A stretch of DNA of 14,471 bases from Conidiobolus incongruus B7586. Lineage: Eukaryota > Entomophthoromycota > Entomophthoromycetes > Entomophthorales > Conidiobolaceae. The notes beneath the pieces were generated by a model. That model did no database searches and had not been told where the DNA came from. It worked only from the letters and a program-made list of their open reading frames with translations. The stretch covers positions 1-14,471 of the forward strand of contig JNEM01015111.1 in the NCBI GenBank assembly GCA_000697335.1, written 5' to 3'. Positions 8,912 to 14,471 of the stretch are shown piece by piece. The position numbers were made by a program, and so were the translations under genes. The number at the start of each line of letters is the position of its first letter. The stretch's first letter is position 1.

Positions 8912-9640
8912 AGTATATTTTTATAATTTATTAAACCGAAGTTCAACTATTAATCCAAAAAATTGAAGTTGATAGTAACCTTGATTGAATAATATTATAA
9001 CTTATTCTAGTTTTTAAGGATTGAATATATTGTTTTTTCGATAATATTTTTCATCAAAATATATCAATATATTAAAAATAAAAAAATAATTGATATTTTT
9101 ATCAAGCGATAAATTTAATTGAAAATTATTTGATTGTCACATATTAATATGATAAAATTTCAATATATTTTAGATTGATGACTGTACAATTCACATAATA
9201 TTTAATAATATTTTTTTAATAGATTTTTCTTATCTTACTCGCTTTCAATAGAATTTACATGATTATCTAATTAATTAAAACATTGAACTTGTCAATATAA
9301 TATAAGAATTTTCAACTTTATGGAATAATATTATTTATAGTGTGTTGTAATTAATATCATTGTCTAAGAATCATGGCTTTGGACATAAATCTCATGATAA
9401 TTTCTCTCAAACCACTTTTATATTTTGTCTCTTAAAAATTTTTTTTATTACTATTTTGGATTTTGATATGCTATTAATTATTTCATTCTCAGCCATTGTA
9501 TATAATTCAAATTTTGATATATCAAGCTTTATCACTAAATAATGAAAATTTTTAAAGTTAAAATAAAAATTATTGATTGCTTTCCTAATTTCATTTGTAT
9601 CCAAATAAGGAAATAGAGAATCAAAATAGTCAATTATAAT
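8912..9640. other. Spacer with a doubtful minus-strand coding remnant
   Basis: An open stretch runs on the minus strand from about 9650 to 9407. Past its TGA the same frame goes on through two more TGA codons placed in sequence that otherwise reads like protein (for example DLCPKP). These could be former TGG codons, which would fit a decayed gene. No domain is recognised, no ATG starts the frame, and composition is no better than the spacer. A plus-strand frame at 9360-9542 overlaps it and has no ATG start. Neither is accepted as a gene. Confidence 0.2.
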
Positions 9641-11569
9641 AAGTTAACATGATCACTTATTATAAATATCATGATACTATGTCAACTAATTATATACAAT
9701 ATCATAATATAAGATCTTTTAATCTAAAAGATTTATCAAATTATATTTTAACTGTAAAATATAATTAAAGTTATTATAATTAATTAATTTTATTTATTTA
9801 TTTATACTATATAAATAGTTTGAAATTTTTTAAAAATTTTTTTAACTTAATTACTATAATTAATCCAAATAGTTAGGTAACTAAGTAATGAGATTATTGA
9901 TAAATTATTAATACTTATTATTATACCTTAGTAAGAGTATTTAAAAAAAGACTAGCTGATATGACATTTAACTTGAATTTTATAGCAAATTTATAGTTTA
10001 ATTATTATTAAACTAAATAAATCATTTTTAAATTAATAATATAGATATAAGATAAATAATAATATAACTTTAATAATTATAATGATATATATTATTTATA
10101 ATTATTAAAATAATTCTTATTTTATATTTATAAAATTTAGTTTAAAAATAATAGTATTATCACAGGTTTTTATTTTTATTTTAAATTATTTTAATTAAAA
10201 TATATTAGTATTTTAATATTTAAATATATATTAACCTACAAAAATGAGCTATAAAATCAAAAACACTTATATTTTTACTAATAACTTAATTAATATTTAA
10301 TGAAATAAACTTAAATTAAAAAATTAAAATTTATTATATTTATTAATAATATATATTATAAAATAATGATATTTAGTTATTAATTAATTAAAATATCAAC
10401 TTTTAAATTTTATTTAAGATAAGTTATAAATTTATAAGTTTTTAATAATAGAAAAAATTAAAACTTAATATATTTACCTATAATTATTATAACTTTATTA
10501 AGTTTATAAGGTATAGAATTAATTGTTTTTTTATATTAAGAAGGGTTAATTTTATTTTATATTTTTTAAATATATTCTTAAGGTTAATTTTATTTTATAT
10601 TTTTTAAATATATTCTTAAGGTTAATTTAAATTTTTTTGTTTAAAATAAAACTTTAAAAACTTTTTTTAATTAATCTTAAAAATATTTAAATAGGTTAAA
10701 ATTAAAAGATTAAAACAGTTACTTGATAATTATTATTTTATTACTTTTAAGTTATTTAGTAATAAAAGTTGTAATATAATAAAAAAAATTATCTTATTAG
10801 AAAATAATATTAGATTTATTTAACCTATATTATTTAATAATGTTTTTAATTTATTATTTAAAATACTTTAATATATCTTAAATTTTAATTCCTTTTTTGA
10901 CTTTATAAAGATATTTTATATTTAAAAATAATAAATATCCTTAAATAATAATTAACCTATTATTATATTTTTAAATAAAATTAATATAATAGTTATAAAA
11001 TAATTTTATATTTTTCTAAATCATGTAGTTTTTTTATTAAATTTACTAAGATATATTTTTATTTTATTAAATTAAATAACTTTACTCTAATTATTTTTAA
11101 TTTAATATTAGTAATGATATTTAAATTCCAATTTAATTTCAAAATAAGATTTTTTTTAATTAAAGGTATTCTTTCTTAAAATATAAATGATATCTATATT
11201 AATATTAAGTATATATAATAATATTAGTATTGATTAATATTTTTATATTTTTTTATAGTTCTTACTATATTCCTATAATAGTATTATATTTACTTATATT
11301 AATTAATTTATAGATACATTTCTTATTATATTTATTTATAATCTTAATATATTTAAGTTTAAGTTTAAATATGTTTTTATTATTATTTTAATAATTTTAA
11401 CTATAATAAGCTAACTAACATTAGTAATTCTAATAATATTACAAGTTGATTTATTTTTTTATAAAGTTAATTAATATATAAATAAGTTTTCTTAGAGAAG
11501 AATTTAAGTATAATGATATTAATAAAAAAAATTTAATATATTTATAAAATATTATATAAAATATATAAG
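9641..11569. other. Extremely AT-rich block without genes
   Basis: Almost entirely A and T, with stops dense in all six frames. Apart from the tandem repeat at 10544-10628, nothing is recognised. It resembles the flanks and bodies of the mariner copies in composition and may be older repeats decayed by the same process, but no family could be identified. Confidence 0.5.
10544..10628. repeat. 38-bp tandem repeat
   Basis: A 38-bp unit starting GGTTAATTTTATTTTATA is present twice without change (10544-10581 and 10582-10619). A 9-bp start of a third copy follows (10620-10628). The perfect identity inside otherwise degraded DNA suggests a recent slippage event. Confidence 0.85.
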
Positions 11570-11960
11570 TGTGGTGGTAAATACTGATATAGTATAGAGG
11601 AAGACTTAATATAAGAATAGTGTGACATAGAATATAGTATTATAATATGGCTATAGTGTGCAAATATAAACAAAGTTTAATTAAGCTTTGAACTGGGATA
11701 AGTCACTGATATATTAAGATTTATATTAGGTAGTGCCAATATATTGTAATATTGACAAGATATAGTTTCAATCTTAAAAATAGTGAAAAGATAAAGAATA
11801 GTAAGAATTGAGAGGAAAAAGAGGAACCTGGTTTATTAGATAATTCAATGCTATTTATATAATTAATTTAGCTATAAAAGTATAAATTAATTATATAATT
11901 TATAGTTAATTGAATTATATGAAAGTATATATAAGAATTTAGAGAACTAGTCTCTTAACA
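11570..11960. mobile_element. Possible solo LTR fossil (LTR retrotransposon, family unknown)
   Basis: A 391-bp island, clearly less AT-rich than its surroundings, begins TGTGGTGG and ends CTCTTAACA. It therefore has TGT...ACA termini of the kind seen on LTRs, especially Copia-like ones. No second copy, no matching 5-bp target duplication and no adjoining coding region were found in the window. The call rests on the ends, the size and the composition. Confidence 0.25.
11840..11918. repeat. Imperfect 36-38 bp palindrome
   Basis: The arm at 11840-11875 (starting ATAATTCAAT) and the arm at 11881-11918 (ending ATTGAATTAT) are imperfect reverse complements with a five-base centre. A long RNA or cruciform hairpin is possible. 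It lies inside the candidate LTR. Confidence 0.6.
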
Positions 11961-12347
11961 AAATAATAACAAAAAAAGAAAAAAAATATGGTTTTATATT
12001 ATTAAATAAATTTGTTTATTTTAAAAACCTGTAAATTTATAACTTATCTTTATTAAATATTAAGGGTTAATATTTTTATTGATAATTTACTATTAATTTT
12101 TGAATATATTTATTTATTATCAAATAATATACCTTAATTATATATTATGGTTTTAGATAATCTAATATATATAATTATTGTAGTTATTACTTCAAATATA
12201 TATTTTTATTTTTAAAACTTATTTTTATAGATTAATATATAATAATTTATATATTTTTAAGTTTGTTTTTATCTTTTAATTTAACTATATATTTTTTTAT
12301 AGAAATATTTCCTATTATCTTAATATTACTTTGTAATTTAAATGATA

Positions 12348-13615
12348 GGAATTTTTTGCAATTGAAAAAAAAATAAATATTTTAATATATAAAAAGTAAA
12401 AATAAATATATATTATAAAATTAATAATTTCTTTTATTTCTAATAACTTTTTGCTATATTTTTAGCAAAGATCTAACACCTAAAAAATAATTCTTTTTAT
12501 TAAAGACTAAAATTTGATGTTTCACAAACTAATTAAATTTTCCTGTAAAAATTTTCTTTCTTGCAAGCTGGTTTTTTAATTACCTAAAACAATTATAATC
12601 ACATAGGTTATAATCTAAAGAATATACTAGATATGGTAGTTTTTTCCAGTTATTTTTAATTAAAAAGTTTTTTATAAATTTAAATTTATATATTTTGCAA
12701 TTATCATGCAAAATAATAGGTTTTCTCAAATTATATTTAAATTACCAATTAGAAATAGTTTTAATTAAAAAAGAAATATAAAGTTTACTATTAATTGATT
12801 TTCCTTTAAGAACTAAATAAAAATAGCATATGCTATTATAATCTATTATAACAATTAACATTCACTTATCAATAAAGTGTTTATTTAAAGAAATTTGTGG
12901 AGGGGGTTGATTTAGCTTAATCTAATACTTTGATTTATGTTTTGGTAAAGGATTATACAAAAGAATCCAAGATTCATCAATTGTAATAGTTTGCAATAAA
13001 AGCCTTAGTTTCTAGTTATACCATAGTAAGTTTTGTTTAGCAATAGCTACTCTAGCTTTTTTTTAAGCTTTAGTTAAATAATAAGATACCTATTTTATAT
13101 TTTTATTAATTAATTTTAATTTAAACTTTAATATATATAAAATACTTATATAACTAATCCTAAAGTCTTTTGATAATTCTTTAGCTGAAATAAAAAGATG
13201 CTTTTCAATATATTTTTTTATTTTATTAATAATTAGAAAAATAACAGTTGAAATTAGTCTTTTAGATTTTAGCAGGTTTTGGGTAGTTTCTCTCTTAGCT
13301 TTAAAGTAATTTACTTAGCAATAAATTGTTGATTTAGATAATACTTTATTACTAAAAGCTGCTTGTAAATTTTAAATTGTTTTAGAGGGTTTATGGTTAA
13401 ATTTTATTGATACTAAAATAAAAAACTTTTGATGGTTATTATTTGGTTTAAGTATAATTAAATTAAACAACTAATTTTATAAAATTATTTTTTTAATCAA
13501 AAAAGTTATTATATATATATATAATTTAAAACTATTTATTTTCCTATTTGTTTTGTATATATTTTTTATTTGAAACTAATAATATGTTTGAAAAATCAGA
13601 AATTAAAAAATTTCC
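12348..13615 (-). mobile_element. Complete-length decayed mariner transposon (copy B)
   Basis: A 1268-bp element on the minus strand, flanked on both sides by TA (12346-12347 and 13616-13617), the duplicated target of Tc1/mariner elements. The ends are imperfect terminal inverted repeats: GGAATTTTTTGCAATTG on the left and GGAAATTTTTTAATTTCTG on the right when read inward. The size is typical for mariner (about 1.3 kb). The inside codes for a recognisable DD34D transposase. The left end of this element matches the terminal region of copy A (about 320-388), which fixes the boundary. It is inverted relative to copy A. Confidence 0.85.
12421..13440 (-). pseudogene. Mariner DD34D transposase, inactivated
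   Basis: Read on the minus strand in one frame from about 13440 to the TAA at 12421-12423 (about 340 codons), this is a mariner transposase. The N-terminal helix-turn-helix region is visible (STIYC then VNYFK, near 13340-13310). The catalytic Asp codons are at 12976-12978 (TIDES), 12703-12705 (LHDNC) and 12598-12600 (LCDYN). The spacing from the second to the third is exactly 34 residues, the mariner signature, and about 90 residues separate the first two. The YSLDYNLCDY stretch matches the family's YSPDLAPSDY. About eleven internal stops occur (such as 13365-13363 after TI). All fit former TGG, CAA or CAG codons changed by G-to-A or C-to-T, and no frameshift is seen. The start codon is not recognisable. 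All three catalytic Asp remain. Confidence 0.85.
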
Positions 13616-14471
13616 TATTTTTTCAATTCTATGGTAATATATTATAAAAATTCAATTTTTATTTATTTTGGTTTTTGAAAAATATTATCTTTGAAAATTT
13701 TTAAAAATATTTAAAAAGATAAAAATTATTAATTATAAGATTAAAAAAAATATTAGATATAATATTTGTTTAAATTAATTATAATTCAAAATATATAAGT
13801 TTTTAACTTATATATAAGATATTATATTATAATAATGATAATATACTAATATAAAAATTTATATATTATCTAAGATTTAATTTAAAAAATATTTTGATAT
13901 TTTTAACATTTTATATAACTTTTGGAATTTTTTAAAATGATATTTTTTATTTTTGTTATTTATTTTGAATTTATAATATATGATAATTTTTAAGCTATTT
14001 ATATTATTATCATTATTATTTTTTCCATATTTATTTAATTTTTGTTTAAATTTTAGCTTTTGTATTTTTTAAATATTTAATTATATTTAAAGATTTTATT
14101 ATTCAATAATATTTATTTTCTATTTAATAATAATAAAGTTTTTTTTATTAATCTATTTTTTTTTAGTTTTGTCAATAAAAAATAAATATTAATATATTTA
14201 ATTTATTAAATATTAGCTTATATGGTATTTAGTTTAATATTTTCTAAATTTTATTAATTTTTTAAATTATAAAATAAATAACTAAGATTTATATTTAATA
14301 TTTTTGAAAATTCCTTTATATTATAATTAGTATATGTTTATAGAGTATATAATATTTTTTTATTAAACATTTTTGTTTCTCTATTTATATATGGTCTATT
14401 GTTAATATAAAAATCATTTTTGAAAAATATATCAATTAATTTTAATATTATTTTTGTATAATTATACTTTT
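13616..14471. other. AT-rich block with a weak trace of another transposase
   Basis: On the minus strand around 14371-14235, one frame reads NIKEFSKILNINLSYLFYNL with flanking stops at places that could be former Gln codons. This resembles the helix-turn-helix start of pogo/Fot1-type transposases (pattern I-x-EA-x-x-x-NI-x-x-ST-L-x-x-RL). Nothing further downstream in the frame could be matched, so the assignment is a guess. The remainder holds nothing recognised. Confidence 0.2.

Noticed and set aside
9360-9604. Two overlapping small open frames on opposite strands (60 and 65 codons)
   Set aside because: Neither opens with ATG, both have the composition of the AT-rich spacer, and no motif is seen. 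The minus-strand one could be a decayed coding remnant but cannot be supported as a gene.
9641-11569. Reverse transcriptase or other transposase remains in the AT block
   Set aside because: Several frames were read on both strands. Stops are too dense and no catalytic motif could be found, so any match would be wishful.
1-14471. TGA or TAG read as Trp or Gln (altered genetic code)
   Set aside because: The intact UNC-93 gene uses TGG and CAA/CAG normally and ends at TAA. The odd stops occur only in decayed elements and are explained by transitions.

Overview
The window looks like nuclear DNA of a fungus. It has long, extremely AT-rich spacers with two compact, more GC-balanced gene regions. 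The predicted proteins are a fungal-type UNC-93/DUF895 membrane protein and a secreted repeat precursor with kexin-type RR sites. There is one very short intron, TATA boxes and AATAAA signals. The base composition would suit an early-diverging (zygomycete-type) fungus with an AT-rich genome, but the sequence alone does not fix the lineage.

Layout, left to right. 1-388: the 3' end of a decayed mariner DNA transposon (copy A), cut by the window edge. 389-2092: spacer. 2152-3159: a two-exon gene for a secreted precursor of about 321 residues, made of eight related repeats separated by RR. Its 42-nt intron contains the only stop that interrupts the repeats. 3160-6178: spacer holding one arm (4846-5069) of a 224-bp inverted repeat. 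6365-7687: an intact, intronless 12-TM UNC-93-like gene. 7994-8217: the second arm of the inverted repeat. 8243-8261: the exact 19-bp engineered Tn5 mosaic end of Nextera libraries, which marks a false join. 8262-8689: the last third of a second UNC-93-like gene, whose 5' part is missing because of that join. 8690-9640: moderately AT-rich spacer. 9640-14471: a very AT-rich block with no living gene. It carries a 38-bp tandem repeat, a possible solo LTR, a complete-length decayed mariner (copy B, 12348-13615) and a weak trace of another transposon.

Three biological points stand out. First, the peptide precursor resembles fungal KEX2-processed repeat proteins. Second, the two UNC-93 genes are diverged paralogues at their 3' ends and 3' flanks but 99.7% identical over 388 bp of coding sequence. 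Their 3' UTRs share a hairpin whose stem has changed while keeping its pairing. Third, the two mariner copies differ largely by C-to-T and G-to-A transitions, often CpA to TpA. Copy B keeps one reading frame along its whole length apart from stops explained by such transitions, which points to RIP-like or deamination-driven decay and may explain the AT-rich compartment.

The physical link between the sequence left of 8243 and right of 8261 should not be trusted.
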